The notes under the pieces are model-generated. The model was not told the origin of the DNA. It searched no databases and saw only the letters and a list, made by a program, of their open reading frames with translations. Positions 53,006-63,520 of a stretch of DNA of 64,000 nt are shown in pieces (position 1 is the first letter of the stretch; every line of letters begins with the position of its first letter). This stretch comes from Hydrogenophaga sp. A37 (lineage in GTDB: Bacteria; Pseudomonadota; Gammaproteobacteria; Burkholderiales; Burkholderiaceae_C), in the NCBI RefSeq assembly GCF_002001205.1, contig NZ_MUNZ01000089.1, positions 1 to 64,000 of the forward strand, written 5' to 3'. A program made the translations under genes and the position numbers.

Positions 53006-55204
53006 TCAACCGACCCGTTGAGGGACAGACTGCCAGGGACCCGAGGTGGTCATGCGGTCTTCCAGGCCATTGACCCAGTCGGGCGCGCAGGGGTCGTCGC
53101 TCCAGGCCGCGATGGTGTCGGCCATCGGGTTGAGCACCCGCTCCGGCAAGGTCAGAGGCCGGGTCTGGTCCATCAGGAAGCGGGTCAGGAAGTGGTAGCC
53201 CACGACCCGGGTGAACAGCCGGGACAGCGAAAATCGGGGGAAAACCAGCCGTACCAGCCCGTCGATCAACCCGATCAGCAGTCGACCCAGTATGAACACC
53301 AGACGGGTGGGCCACGACACCTTTTCATCCACACCGATCAGCCGCGCGGTGCCCGGACCGACCAGCCAGCGCGTGAGCGGCACCGGCAGACCCCGCAGCA
53401 CCGGCAGGCCGATGGTGCGTTCCATGGTCTGCATCAAGGCCCTGCCGAGAGCCGGACGAGGGTCGACCGGCCCGATGGGCGCCCCCGCGCTGACCTGGAT
53501 GCGCTCGAACAGCGCGGTGGCCTCGTCCATGGTGTCGACCATCAGCTCACGCCGCACGCCCAGCACGTGCCCCATCACGTTCCAGGCGTGCAGGCATGCC
53601 TCTTCGTCCGCGCGCGAGAGCCTGAGGCCGAGGGTGCGCATGCCCCTCAGGAAGCAGTAGCCAAAGGTCAACAGGGTGTAGGCCAGCTCGATCTGGTTGC
53701 AGGGCAAGCCCTGGCGGTCCACGTCCCAGCCGTGCGCCATGAGCGCGGCGTGCATGCCGGTGGGGGCCGCATCGCCGGTCTGAGGCGCGACTCGGCCTCG
53801 CACCCGCTCTGGATCGCCACGCAGGATCAGGTGGCGGATGGTGGCGTGGATGAGGCGCACCTTGAGCACCTGTGCCACGCCTGCGCCGTCGGCGCCCATC
53901 AGGCCCCCTTTCATCATCACGGGGAACACCATGGCCGCGGTCTGGCGGATGCGGTGTTCGGTGTGCTGCTCCAACTGGCCCGCGATGTGCAGCACCTCGG
54001 CCAGGTGGGGCAACACATAACACTCCGGCAGGCTGGAGCAGAACAGCAACGTGCACGACAAGGGGCCCTGCGCCATGAAGATGGCCTCGGACCGCTCCAC
54101 CTTGGCGCGGTCGGCCCACTCGGGCAGTTGCCGCCCTTCGTCCAGATAGGCGCGCAAGGTGGCGACCACCGCCGGGTCCGCTTGAGCATGGCCGCCGTCC
54201 CAGGCACCCAGCCCGCCATTGGCGGGCCAGCCCGCCATGAGTCGGGTGGCGGTGGCGAGGCGCGCCGCGCCCGGCCCCATGGCCCCGGCCTCACCGCTCC
54301 AGGGACCGACCAGGGCCGCCACCGCGCGGTCCGCCAGCGGATCGGCCTCCAGGGTCCAGGGCGCCAGCGGCACATCGGCGGTCCGGCCTGGCACCGTGTG
54401 CCGCTCGGGGTGCGACCAGTGCCACCAGGCCACGAGCGCCACCAACGTGGGCAGCCCCATGGCGAAGAAGGCGATGGCACGGATCTCGATCGGGTGGCCC
54501 AGCAGCACCTGGAACACCAGCCCGCTGGCGTAGATACCGATGGGCACCAGCGCCGCGAGCGCCACCTTGCGCGACAGTGTGGGCTCACGCCGGGGCGCGG
54601 CCAGCGCCTGGAAAAGCGCCATGATCAGCAGCCCGACCACCATCCAGCCCGCGAAGCCCTGCAAGGTCTCGCCGAACCAGCCCCCGTCGGTCTTCTGCAT
54701 GATCCAGGCCTTGAGCACGAACACAAAGTAAGGGTCGGCGCCGAGGTCGAAGGCGGTGACCACCATGGCCGCCAGCCAGGCGGTGAGCAGGCCGCTGCGA
54801 AAGCTGGGTGTGGTGTGTGCCGGCGCGCGCCACAGCATCAGACAGGCCATGACATAGCCCACCAGGCACAGCGAGAACCACATCAGCGGTATCGCCAGGG
54901 GCACGTCGCCCAGACGGATGCCCAGCACATCGGTGTAGGTGTAGCGGCCGAAGAACCAGCCACGCGACGAGCCCATCTGCTCGGCGAACCAGCCCAATGC
55001 CAGGGCCAGCACGGCCAGGGCACTCGCCGACCGGAAGCCCAGCAGCGCCCGCGCCGACCAGGCGCAGGCCCAGAACATGACCACGCAAGCCGTGGCCAGC
55101 GCAAGCGTGAGCGGCGGGTCTCGCCATGCGGTGGCCAACAGGTAGGCGACGGACAACAGACCCGCCGACCCGACAACAAACGAACGCGAACGCACAAGGC
55201 CCAC
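53006..55204 (-). CDS. Fusion of CruF-like carotenoid biosynthesis domain and MpaB/Lcp-type oxygenase domain
   Basis: This 732-residue protein appears to join two families. Residues about 15-265 are hydrophobic (seven or so helices) and carry FGRYTYTDVLG, VPLAIPLMWF, TAFDLGADP and GFAGWM, the pattern of the carotenoid biosynthesis family that includes CruF hydratases. Residues about 365-690 carry VRLIHATIRHLI and a DUF2236 block (FGYCFLRGMRTLGLRLS, then LHAWNVMGHVLGV), matching the MpaB/latex-clearing-protein oxygenases; His in RLIHA would be the heme ligand. The start is GTG at 55204, since GGGGAGG lies five bases upstream; another GTG at 55210 overlaps that site. Substrate unknown; a polyisoprenoid or carotenoid is a reasonable guess. 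Confidence 0.82.
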   Translation of the reverse strand: MGLVRSRSFVVGSAGLLSVAYLLATAWRDPPLTLALATACVVMFWACAWSARALLGFRSASALAVLALALGWFAEQMGSSRGWFFGRYTYTDVLGIRLGDVPLAIPLMWFSLCLVGYVMACLMLWRAPAHTTPSFRSGLLTAWLAAMVVTAFDLGADPYFVFVLKAWIMQKTDGGWFGETLQGFAGWMVVGLLIMALFQALAAPRREPTLSRKVALAALVPIGIYASGLVFQVLLGHPIEIRAIAFFAMGLPTLVALVAWWHWSHPERHTVPGRTADVPLAPWTLEADPLADRAVAALVGPWSGEAGAMGPGAARLATATRLMAGWPANGGLGAWDGGHAQADPAVVATLRAYLDEGRQLPEWADRAKVERSEAIFMAQGPLSCTLLFCSSLPECYVLPHLAEVLHIAGQLEQHTEHRIRQTAAMVFPVMMKGGLMGADGAGVAQVLKVRLIHATIRHLILRGDPERVRGRVAPQTGDAAPTGMHAALMAHGWDVDRQGLPCNQIELAYTLLTFGYCFLRGMRTLGLRLSRADEEACLHAWNVMGHVLGVRRELMVDTMDEATALFERIQVSAGAPIGPVDPRPALGRALMQTMERTIGLPVLRGLPVPLTRWLVGPGTARLIGVDEKVSWPTRLVFILGRLLIGLIDGLVRLVFPRFSLSRLFTRVVGYHFLTRFLMDQTRPLTLPERVLNPMADTIAAWSDDPCAPDWVNGLEDRMTTSGPWQSVPQRVG

Positions 55205-55441
55205 AGGCACCTCCCCTACAAATGTCGATCACAGTCCCCTGAGATCTCCACCCTCAACCGGGCAGCGGAGCCCGGCCCAAAGGACCGGCCCGATTGTCAC
55301 CTCCCGTTGGTCACAAACAGACACACAGAACGCCGGTTTGCGCCCAATTTTCCGCACATGCATGGCCGGGTTTTCCCGAAAAGGACCGGCCAACACCCCC
55401 ATCCGACCCCGGACTGGACGGGAAAAAGAAGCACCGGCGTC
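55205..55441. other. Gene-free part of the groES upstream gap
   Basis: The gap between the fusion gene and groES is about 390 bases. Apart from the groESL promoter and CIRCE operator (55442-55496) and the groES leader, I see no gene, tRNA or clear repeat in it. The promoter of the fusion gene should lie here on the minus strand, but no convincing hexamers stand out. Confidence 0.5.
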
Positions 55442-55470
55442 TTGAAAACGACACGGGTCGCCCTTATCAT
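55442..55470 (+). promoter_or_regulatory. Sigma-70 type promoter of groESL
   Basis: TTGAAA (55442-55447) and TATCAT (55465-55470) are separated by 17 bases. The -10 hexamer ends exactly where the CIRCE operator starts, so HrcA bound there would block initiation. Confidence 0.8.
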
Positions 55471-55496
55471 TAGCACTCGCTGGTGTTGAGTGCTAA
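55470..55496 (+). promoter_or_regulatory. CIRCE operator for HrcA
   Basis: TTAGCACTC, nine bases, then GAGTGCTAA: a perfect match to the CIRCE consensus. HrcA represses groESL through this site until heat shock. It lies 95 bases upstream of the groES start. Confidence 0.97.
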
Positions 55497-55591
55497 CACC
55501 TTGACACCAAGTCGATCAGCGGCCCACCCGTTCCGGATGGGATGAAACCGTCTGACCCCAATCCCATCCTCGTTCAAATTCAGGAGATGCA

Positions 55592-55882
55592 ATGAACCTT
55601 CGTCCTCTCGCCGACCGCGTGATCGTCAAACGTATCGACAGCGAAACCAAGACCGCTTCCGGCATCGTCATCCCCGACGCCGCTGCTGAAAAGCCCGACC
55701 AGGGCGAAATCCTGGCCGTCGGTCCCGGCAAGAAAAACGACAAAGGCGAACTGTCGGCCATGAACGTCAAGGTCGGTGACCGCGTTCTGTTTGGCAAGTA
55801 CAGCGGCCAGACCGTCAAGGTCGACGGCAATGAACTGCTGGTGATGAAAGAAGACGACCTGTTTGCGGTTGTCGAGAAGTAA
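55592..55882 (+). CDS. groES: Co-chaperonin GroES
   Basis: The 96-residue product starts [15 protein letters not shown], has the mobile loop [17 protein letters not shown] and the roof region, and is the normal size of the GroEL lid. A good ribosome-binding site (CAGGAGA) precedes it. It is the first gene after the CIRCE operator. Confidence 0.98.
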   Translation: MNLRPLADRVIVKRIDSETKTASGIVIPDAAAEKPDQGEILAVGPGKKNDKGELSAMNVKVGDRVLFGKYSGQTVKVDGNELLVMKEDDLFAVVEK

Positions 55883-55907
55883 TTCTTCGCTCTTTCAACC
55901 CCCTTAA

Positions 55908-57578
<1,671 letters not shown>

Positions 57579-57585
57579 TTGCTCC

Positions 57586-57606
57586 GGCCCTCCTTGCCTG
57601 AGGGCC
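57586..57606 (+). other. Hairpin after groEL
   Basis: GGCCCTC/GAGGGCC with a seven-base loop begins eight bases after the groEL stop. It lacks a T-run and may stabilise the 3' end of the message. The stronger terminator follows at 57721. Confidence 0.4.
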
Positions 57607-57720
57607 GATCGCCGCGTTGCATGGGCTTGCCGTAGCGTTGCTACTGTCAGCGCCCATGCGCCTTGCGCTAGGCCCTCATGCTGCGTCGGAATGCACCAAG
57701 TGCGTACCGACAAAGGACCC

Positions 57721-57764
57721 CCAGAAAAAAACCCCGCGAATCACTTCGCGGGGTTTTTTTCTGG
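57721..57764. terminator. Bidirectional terminator between groEL and the MFS gene
   Basis: A perfect inverted repeat with 20-base arms (CCAGAAAAAAACCCCGCGAA and its complement) around TCAC. Each arm ends in a seven-base A or T run, so it can end transcription from both groEL (plus) and the convergent MFS gene (minus). Confidence 0.92.
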
Positions 57765-57803
57765 GCGCTTGTCTTCTGGCTTGTGGCTCGCCGGACAGGG
57801 GGT

Positions 57804-59021
57804 TCAGAGGCGCGTGGCTGGACCCGCGAGCGTATCGCGCAGGGCCAGCGGGCGGAACATGCGCCACCAGGCCAGACTGATGCCGATGGTGCCCAGCCCG
57901 CCCAGCACCACCGAACCCACCGGCCCGAACGCCGCGGCGGTCACGCCCGACTCGAACTCGCCGAGCTGGTTGCTGGCGCCGATGAAGAGCGTGTTGACCG
58001 CCGCCACGCGGCCCCGCATGGCGTCCGGCGTGTCCAGCTGCACGAGGGTCTGCCGCACCACCACGCTGACCATGTCGGCCGCGCCGGACACGGCCAGCGC
58101 CAGCAGCGACAGCCAAAACGAGGTGGACAGGCCGAACACCACCATGCACAGCCCGAACACGGCCACCGACACCAGCAGCTTGCGCCCGACGCGCCGCTCC
58201 AGTGCGAAGTTCGAGAGCACGAGGCCGGCGGCGAGTGCGCCGACCGCCGGTGCCGAACGCAACACGCCCAGCCCCTCGGGTCCGACGTGCAGGATCTCCT
58301 TGGCAAAGATCGGCAGCAATGCGGTGGCTCCGCCCAGCAGCACCGCGAACAGGTCCAGCGACACCGCACCCAACAGCACCGGATGGCCCCACACGTAGCG
58401 CACACCGGCCAGCAGCGTCGACGCGCTGACAGGCTCGCGCGCCACCGGCTGGCGCTCGTAGCGCACCCACAGGCAGGCCAGCGCCGCACCGAGGAACAGC
58501 AGCGTGCAGACGAGGTAGACCGCGTTCAGGTTCACCGCAAAGATCAGCCCACCGAGAGCCGGCCCGCCGATGACGGCCGCCTGGGTGCCTGTGGAGGTGA
58601 CCGCGGTGGCGCGGGCCAGCAGCGCCGGCGGCACCAGGGACGGCAGCAGCGCCTGCTGAGCCGACATCTGGAACGGCCGGATCGCCCCGAGCAGCGCCGA
58701 CAGCACCAACAGCCACTCGCGAGACACCGCATGCGCCAGCGTGCCGGCCACCAGCAGGACGGCCACCGCCGCCTGCGCGGACAGACACAGCGCCACGATG
58801 CGGGCCCGGTGATGGCGGTCGGCGGCGTGGCCGGCGGGCAGCGTCATCGCCAGCGCTGGACCGAACTGGAACAGACCGACCAGCCCGAGGTCCCAGGCAC
58901 TGGCCGTCAGCTCGTACATGTGCCAACCAACGGTCAGCATCAGCATCTGGGTGCCGGCGACCGCCGCCACCCGGGCGCACCAGAAGCGGACAAAGGAGGC
59001 ATGTGCGAGCAGCTCGGGCAT
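57804..59021 (-). CDS. MFS exporter, EntS-like
   Basis: The 405-residue protein has about twelve membrane helices and the MFS_3/EntS-type pattern: FVRFWCARVAAVAGTQM at the start, PAGHAADRHHRARI between helices 2 and 3, and a GALRSAPAVGALAAG-like central region. The substrate is unknown. It is convergent with groEL and lies about 50 bases upstream of the Gfo/Idh/MocA gene end, but on the same strand, so the two may share a transcript. Confidence 0.88.
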   Translation of the reverse strand: MPELLAHASFVRFWCARVAAVAGTQMLMLTVGWHMYELTASAWDLGLVGLFQFGPALAMTLPAGHAADRHHRARIVALCLSAQAAVAVLLVAGTLAHAVSREWLLVLSALLGAIRPFQMSAQQALLPSLVPPALLARATAVTSTGTQAAVIGGPALGGLIFAVNLNAVYLVCTLLFLGAALACLWVRYERQPVAREPVSASTLLAGVRYVWGHPVLLGAVSLDLFAVLLGGATALLPIFAKEILHVGPEGLGVLRSAPAVGALAAGLVLSNFALERRVGRKLLVSVAVFGLCMVVFGLSTSFWLSLLALAVSGAADMVSVVVRQTLVQLDTPDAMRGRVAAVNTLFIGASNQLGEFESGVTAAAFGPVGSVVLGGLGTIGISLAWWRMFRPLALRDTLAGPATRL

Positions 59022-59070
59022 GCGCCGGAGGCTAGCACGCGGCCATGAGCCGCCGCCCCGGGGTCGAAGA

Positions 59071-60081
59071 TCAGTCCTGGGCCACCGGCTCCCAGCGCCC
59101 GCTGCACTCGGATTGCCAGAGGGTGTCCATCACGCGGGCCTGGGCCACGGCATCGCCGAGCCCGGACGCATCGGGCGGCACCCCCTCGCGCACACGGCGG
59201 GAAAACGCCTCCACCTCCAGCCGGTACTGGTCGGCCGCCGGCAGGGTTTCGATGGTGACGCCGCTACCGTCCAGCGGGCCACCCTCATCCAGCGCCAGCC
59301 GCATTTGCCCGTTTCGGGTGGCGTTGAAGGGGATGAACAGCTCGATCCGGCCTTTGGTGCCGACCACCTGCACCCGCTGGAACGGCACGCTTTGTGTTGA
59401 GACCGTGAAGCTCACTTGCCTGCCAGCACCATAGTCCAGCAGCGCGCTCGTGGTGCGGTCGGTCCCCAGCACCGGGTCACGGTCCACCAGCGAAACCGCG
59501 CGCAACGGCTCGGCTTCAAACAGGTAGCGCCCGGCCAGCACCGCGTAGCAGCCGATGTCGTACAGCGCACCGCCGCCCATCGTGACCTGGTTGCGGATGT
59601 TGGCCGCATCGTCGTTGAAGTAGGAGAAGAACACCTGCACCGCGCGCGGCGTGCCGATGCGCCCGGCGCGCACCAGCTCGCGAGCCCGCAGCCACTGCGG
59701 GTGGTGCCGCACCATGAAGGCCTCTTCGATGTGCACCCTCGATGCGGCCATCTGCACGGTCTGGGCTTCTGAAACGCTGAGAGCGAACGGCTTCTCACAC
59801 AACACGTGCTTGCCGGCCGCTGCCGCTTGAAGGGTCAGCGGAACGTGCAGGTGGTTGGGCAGCGGGTTGTAGACCGCCTCGATGGCGGGATCGGCCAGCA
59901 ACTCCTCGTAGCTGCCGTAGGCCCGCTCAATGCCAGCCGCCCGCGCAGCGGCCTGTGCCGAGGGCAACGACCGCGAGGCGATGGCGCGCAGCTCGACCAA
60001 GGGGCTCGACAACATGGCCGGGATCACCTGCTCCAGCCCGATCTTCGAGGTGCTCAACACGCCCCACACAACAGGTTTCAT
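59071..60081 (-). CDS. Gfo/Idh/MocA-family oxidoreductase
   Basis: The 336-residue product has an N-terminal Rossmann fold (VVWGVLSTSKIG), the EKPFALS catalytic-lysine motif and the C-terminal beta domain of the family. The ATG at 60081 follows GGAG at good spacing; one at 60093 is an alternative. Its sequence is like NADP-dependent xylose dehydrogenases and related sugar dehydrogenases, and it is the last gene of the xylB-xylA-GH31 run, so a sugar substrate is likely. Confidence 0.9.
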   Translation of the reverse strand: MKPVVWGVLSTSKIGLEQVIPAMLSSPLVELRAIASRSLPSAQAAARAAGIERAYGSYEELLADPAIEAVYNPLPNHLHVPLTLQAAAAGKHVLCEKPFALSVSEAQTVQMAASRVHIEEAFMVRHHPQWLRARELVRAGRIGTPRAVQVFFSYFNDDAANIRNQVTMGGGALYDIGCYAVLAGRYLFEAEPLRAVSLVDRDPVLGTDRTTSALLDYGAGRQVSFTVSTQSVPFQRVQVVGTKGRIELFIPFNATRNGQMRLALDEGGPLDGSGVTIETLPAADQYRLEVEAFSRRVREGVPPDASGLGDAVAQARVMDTLWQSECSGRWEPVAQD

Positions 60082-60109
60082 GGTGTTCTCCATATGGCCA
60101 TCCAGACGT

Positions 60110-62134
60110 TCATGGACCCGTCCATCCAATCGGCAAGTTCGCCCCGTCACGAAGAAAAAGGGGGATTTCTGAAAGCGGTGCTTCGCTGGTGATCCATTGG
60201 CCACCCTCGTGAACCCTCTTCGTCGCGCACTCCGTCCAGTCCGCCCCTTTGGGCAAGTAGATGCGCCGCGTCCGTTCGCCTTCGTGCACGACGGGCGCAA
60301 CCAGCACGTCGGGACCGAACATGTATTGATCCTCAACACTCCAAGCGCTTCGATCGCTCGGAAAGTCGTAGAAGATCGGGCGCATGGGTGGGGTTCCCAC
60401 CTCATGGGCTTCCTGCATCAAGCGGGTGATGTACGGACGCAGTCGCTCCCGCATCAGCATGTATTTTTTGAAGATGCCGAAGGCCTCATCGCCGTAGCTC
60501 CAGACTTCGTTGGGAGCGCCCGACGCGCACAGTCCGCCACCGCTGTTGCCCAGCGGTTTGGAATGCGGCTCCCGGTCTCCATGCATGCGAAAAACGGGGC
60601 AAAACGCACCGAACTGGAACCACCGCACCAAACATTCCCTGAAGCTGGGGTCATCGGCGTGGCCGCCGTGAAATCCGCCAATATCGGTCGTGAACCACGG
60701 AATGCCAGACAAGCCCATGCTCAGGCCGGCGGCCAATTGGTTGCGCAATGAGGCAAAGCTGGAATCGATGTCGCCCGACCAAACCAAGGCACCGTATTTC
60801 TGGCTGCCAGCCCAGGCGCAACGAAGCAGATTGACAATGTTTTTTTGCCCTTCGCTTGCCATTCCGTCATAAAACGTTTTGGCATACATCAAGGGGTAGA
60901 TATTGCCGACCTGGACATTCGGTCCCAGGTGGTAGCGGTAGTTGTCAAAGTCGTAGACCGAGTACTCCGGCTCCGCCTCGTCAAGCCAGAAGATGCGAAT
61001 ACCCTTGTCGTAGTAGTTGGCCTTGGCCTTGTCCCAAACGTACTGGCGGGCCTTGGGATGGGTGGCATCAAAGAAAACCGTGTTGCCCAGGAAGTCCATG
61101 CTGGTGCGAATGCCTCGGTCCGTGCGAATCAGGTAGCCCTTGCGCAGCATCTCCTCGTAATTTTCACTGGTCTTGTCTACCGTTGGCCAGATGGACACCA
61201 TCAGCTCGATGCCCATGGACCTGAGTTCGCTGATCATGCCCTCGGGATCCGGCCAGTAGTCGGGATCGAAGCGCCAGTCGCCCTGGTTGGTCCAATGGAA
61301 GAAATCAATGACGATGACCGAAATAGGGAGCTCGCGGCGCTTGTATTCCCTGGCGACTTCAAGCAACTCTTCCTGGGTTTGGTACCGCAATTTGCATTGC
61401 CAAAAGCCCATACCGTAATCGGGCATCATGGGCGCGGTCCCTGTTACCGCGGCATAGGCCTGCTCAATCTCGGCCGGCGTGTCATCGGCCGTGATCCAAT
61501 AATCCAGCTGTTTGGTGGATTTGGCGCTCCATTCCGTGATGTTCTTCCCGAACGTCACCTGCCCGATGGCGGGGTTGTTCCACAGAAATCCGTACCCCAA
61601 ACTCGACAAATAAAACGGCACACTCGCCTGTGAATTCCGGTGTGCCAACTCCAGCGTGCAGTTCTTGATGTCCAGGAACGGCTGCTGGTACAGCCCCATT
61701 CCAAAAATCTTCTCTTCCGGGTCCGACTCAAAACGCGCTGTGAGCCCATGGTCGCCCCCCAGAATCGGTTTGAATTCTCTGGCGTCAATGTTCAACGCGC
61801 TGCAAAACTCCGTGATGTTCTTCCGTGAGCGCAGGTACTCCTGAAGCAGGATGTCTCCATGCTGATTCAAGAAAGTGATCTTTCCTGAGCTGGAGATGTC
61901 TGCCCGCACATTCCCGTTCACGATGGATGCACGCTCGCCATCAACGGTGATCCTGACCTCCGATGTCGCCGCGGGCATCAGCGCCCAGTCCTCATCCTGC
62001 ATCGACGCGGCATGGGTGGTTCGCACCCGAAAGCCGTTGCCCCCCCACGCTTCGATCCAGAGTTGCTCTGAGTCATATTCCCGGATGAGCCTGCCCTCCT
62101 CGACCCGGAACAGGCTGACGTGTGAATTCGCCAC
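60110..62134 (-). CDS. GH31 alpha-xylosidase-like glycoside hydrolase
   Basis: The 674-residue product has the GH31 catalytic nucleophile Asp in IFWLDEAEPE, the acid/base Asp in WSGDIDSSF, and the family motifs GFWQCKLRYQ and GGFHGGH. This pattern matches YicI/XylS alpha-xylosidases, which remove xylose from xyloglucan-type oligosaccharides. The start is GTG directly after the xylA stop (TGA-GTG), with no clear ribosome-binding site, so it depends on xylA translation. GC in parts of the gene is near 50 percent, well below xylA, which hints at separate acquisition. Confidence 0.92.
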   Translation of the reverse strand: MANSHVSLFRVEEGRLIREYDSEQLWIEAWGGNGFRVRTTHAASMQDEDWALMPAATSEVRITVDGERASIVNGNVRADISSSGKITFLNQHGDILLQEYLRSRKNITEFCSALNIDAREFKPILGGDHGLTARFESDPEEKIFGMGLYQQPFLDIKNCTLELAHRNSQASVPFYLSSLGYGFLWNNPAIGQVTFGKNITEWSAKSTKQLDYWITADDTPAEIEQAYAAVTGTAPMMPDYGMGFWQCKLRYQTQEELLEVAREYKRRELPISVIVIDFFHWTNQGDWRFDPDYWPDPEGMISELRSMGIELMVSIWPTVDKTSENYEEMLRKGYLIRTDRGIRTSMDFLGNTVFFDATHPKARQYVWDKAKANYYDKGIRIFWLDEAEPEYSVYDFDNYRYHLGPNVQVGNIYPLMYAKTFYDGMASEGQKNIVNLLRCAWAGSQKYGALVWSGDIDSSFASLRNQLAAGLSMGLSGIPWFTTDIGGFHGGHADDPSFRECLVRWFQFGAFCPVFRMHGDREPHSKPLGNSGGGLCASGAPNEVWSYGDEAFGIFKKYMLMRERLRPYITRLMQEAHEVGTPPMRPIFYDFPSDRSAWSVEDQYMFGPDVLVAPVVHEGERTRRIYLPKGADWTECATKRVHEGGQWITSEAPLSEIPLFLRDGANLPIGWTGP

Positions 62135-63448
62135 TCAGATGTAGCTGTTCAGCAGGTTTTCCAGATGCTCCTGGCGGCCCGACACGGGTGGGGTGTCGGT
62201 GTTGCGGTCCACCACGTGGGCGGCCACCGCGTCCAAGGTCATCTTGCCGTCCAGCAGGCTTTGACCGAACGGGGCTTTCCAGCCGGCGTAGCGGTCTTCC
62301 ACCAGCTGGGACAGCTTGCCGTCGGTGATCATCTTCTCGGCGATCAGCAGTGCGCGGGCGGTCACGTCCATGCCGCCGATGTGGCCGTGGAACATGTCTT
62401 CGGGGTCGATGGACTGGCGGCGCACCTTGGCGTCGAAGTTGACACCGCCGTTGACGAAGCCACCACCCTGCATGATGGTGTACATGGCGAGCGCGGTCTC
62501 GGGAATGCTGTTGGGGAACTGGTCGGTGTCCCACGCGCATTGCATGTCGCCGCGGTTCATGTCGATGGAGCCGAAGATGCCCAGGTCCACCGCGGTGGCG
62601 ATTTCGTGCTCGAAGCTGTGGCCAGCCAGGGTGGCGTGGTTGGCTTCGATGTTGACCTTGATTTCCTTTTCCAGGCCGTAGCGGCACAGGAAGCCGTAGA
62701 CCGTGGCGCTGTCAAAGTCGTACTGGTGCTTGGACGGTTCGCGGGGTTTGGGTTCGAGCAGGATGGTGCCCTTGAAGCCGATCTTGTGCTTGTATTCCAC
62801 CACCATGTTCAGGAAGCGGCCCATCTGGTCCAGCTCGTGGCCGATGCGGGTGTTCAGCAGGGTTTCATAGCCTTCGCGGCCGCCCCACAGCACGTAGTTG
62901 GCGCCGCCCAGCTTCAGGGTGGCGTCCATGGCTTCTTTGACTTGCAGGGCGCCCAGCGCAAAGATTTCGGGGTTGGGGTTGGTGGCCGCGCCCGACATGA
63001 AACGGCGGTGTGAAAAGAGGTTGGCCGTGCCCCACAGCAGCTTCATGCCGGTTTGGGCCTGTTTGGCGGCCAGCACGTCCACCATCTCGCGCAGGTTGTT
63101 CACGCTCTCGCGCGGGGTGGCGCCTTCGGGGGCCACGTCGCGGTCGTGGAAGCAGTAGTAGGGGGCACCCAGTTTGCTGAAGAATTCAAACGCCACATCG
63201 GCCTTGGCCTTGGCGGCGGCCATGGGGTCGGCCATGTGCTGCCAGGGGCGCTGGAAGGTGTCGCCACCAAACGGGTCCAGGCCGTTCCAGCAGAAGCTGT
63301 GCCAGTAGCAGACGGCGAAGCGCAGGTGGTCTTCCATGCGCTTGCCCAGCACGAGGCGGTCTTTGTCGTACCACTTGAACGACAGCGGGTTGGTGGACTC
63401 CGGGCCTTCGTAGGCGATGGGGGAGACAGTGGAGAAGTAATTGCTCAT
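62135..63448 (-). CDS. xylA: Xylose isomerase XylA
   Basis: XylA interconverts xylose and xylulose. The 437-residue product has the catalytic His in [12 protein letters not shown], metal ligands in [13 protein letters not shown] and [15 protein letters not shown], and [17 protein letters not shown]. Length is that of class II isomerases. AAGGAC upstream of the ATG is a fair ribosome-binding site. It is directly followed by the GH31 gene. Confidence 0.98.
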   Translation of the reverse strand: MSNYFSTVSPIAYEGPESTNPLSFKWYDKDRLVLGKRMEDHLRFAVCYWHSFCWNGLDPFGGDTFQRPWQHMADPMAAAKAKADVAFEFFSKLGAPYYCFHDRDVAPEGATPRESVNNLREMVDVLAAKQAQTGMKLLWGTANLFSHRRFMSGAATNPNPEIFALGALQVKEAMDATLKLGGANYVLWGGREGYETLLNTRIGHELDQMGRFLNMVVEYKHKIGFKGTILLEPKPREPSKHQYDFDSATVYGFLCRYGLEKEIKVNIEANHATLAGHSFEHEIATAVDLGIFGSIDMNRGDMQCAWDTDQFPNSIPETALAMYTIMQGGGFVNGGVNFDAKVRRQSIDPEDMFHGHIGGMDVTARALLIAEKMITDGKLSQLVEDRYAGWKAPFGQSLLDGKMTLDAVAAHVVDRNTDTPPVSGRQEHLENLLNSYI

Positions 63449-63520
63449 GGTGCGTCCTTGTGCGATTTAGTTGTGTGGTCGAATTAAATAAATGGTCCAA
63501 GCCCTTCAGGGCGTGGCGTT

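Noticed and set aside
52988..55489. 833-codon plus-strand open frame opposite the carotenoid/oxygenase fusion
   Set aside because: Composition (Gln, His, Arg, Pro rich) is that of a shadow frame. The minus-strand frame has family motifs, membrane helices and a strong ribosome-binding site.
57678..59048. 456-codon plus-strand open frame opposite the MFS exporter
   Set aside because: Passes through the bidirectional terminator and has shadow composition.
62040..62046. C7 run in the GH31 gene as a further phase-variation tract
   Set aside because: Shorter than the three runs of 8-10 around pilQ, and such lengths occur by chance in GC-rich DNA.
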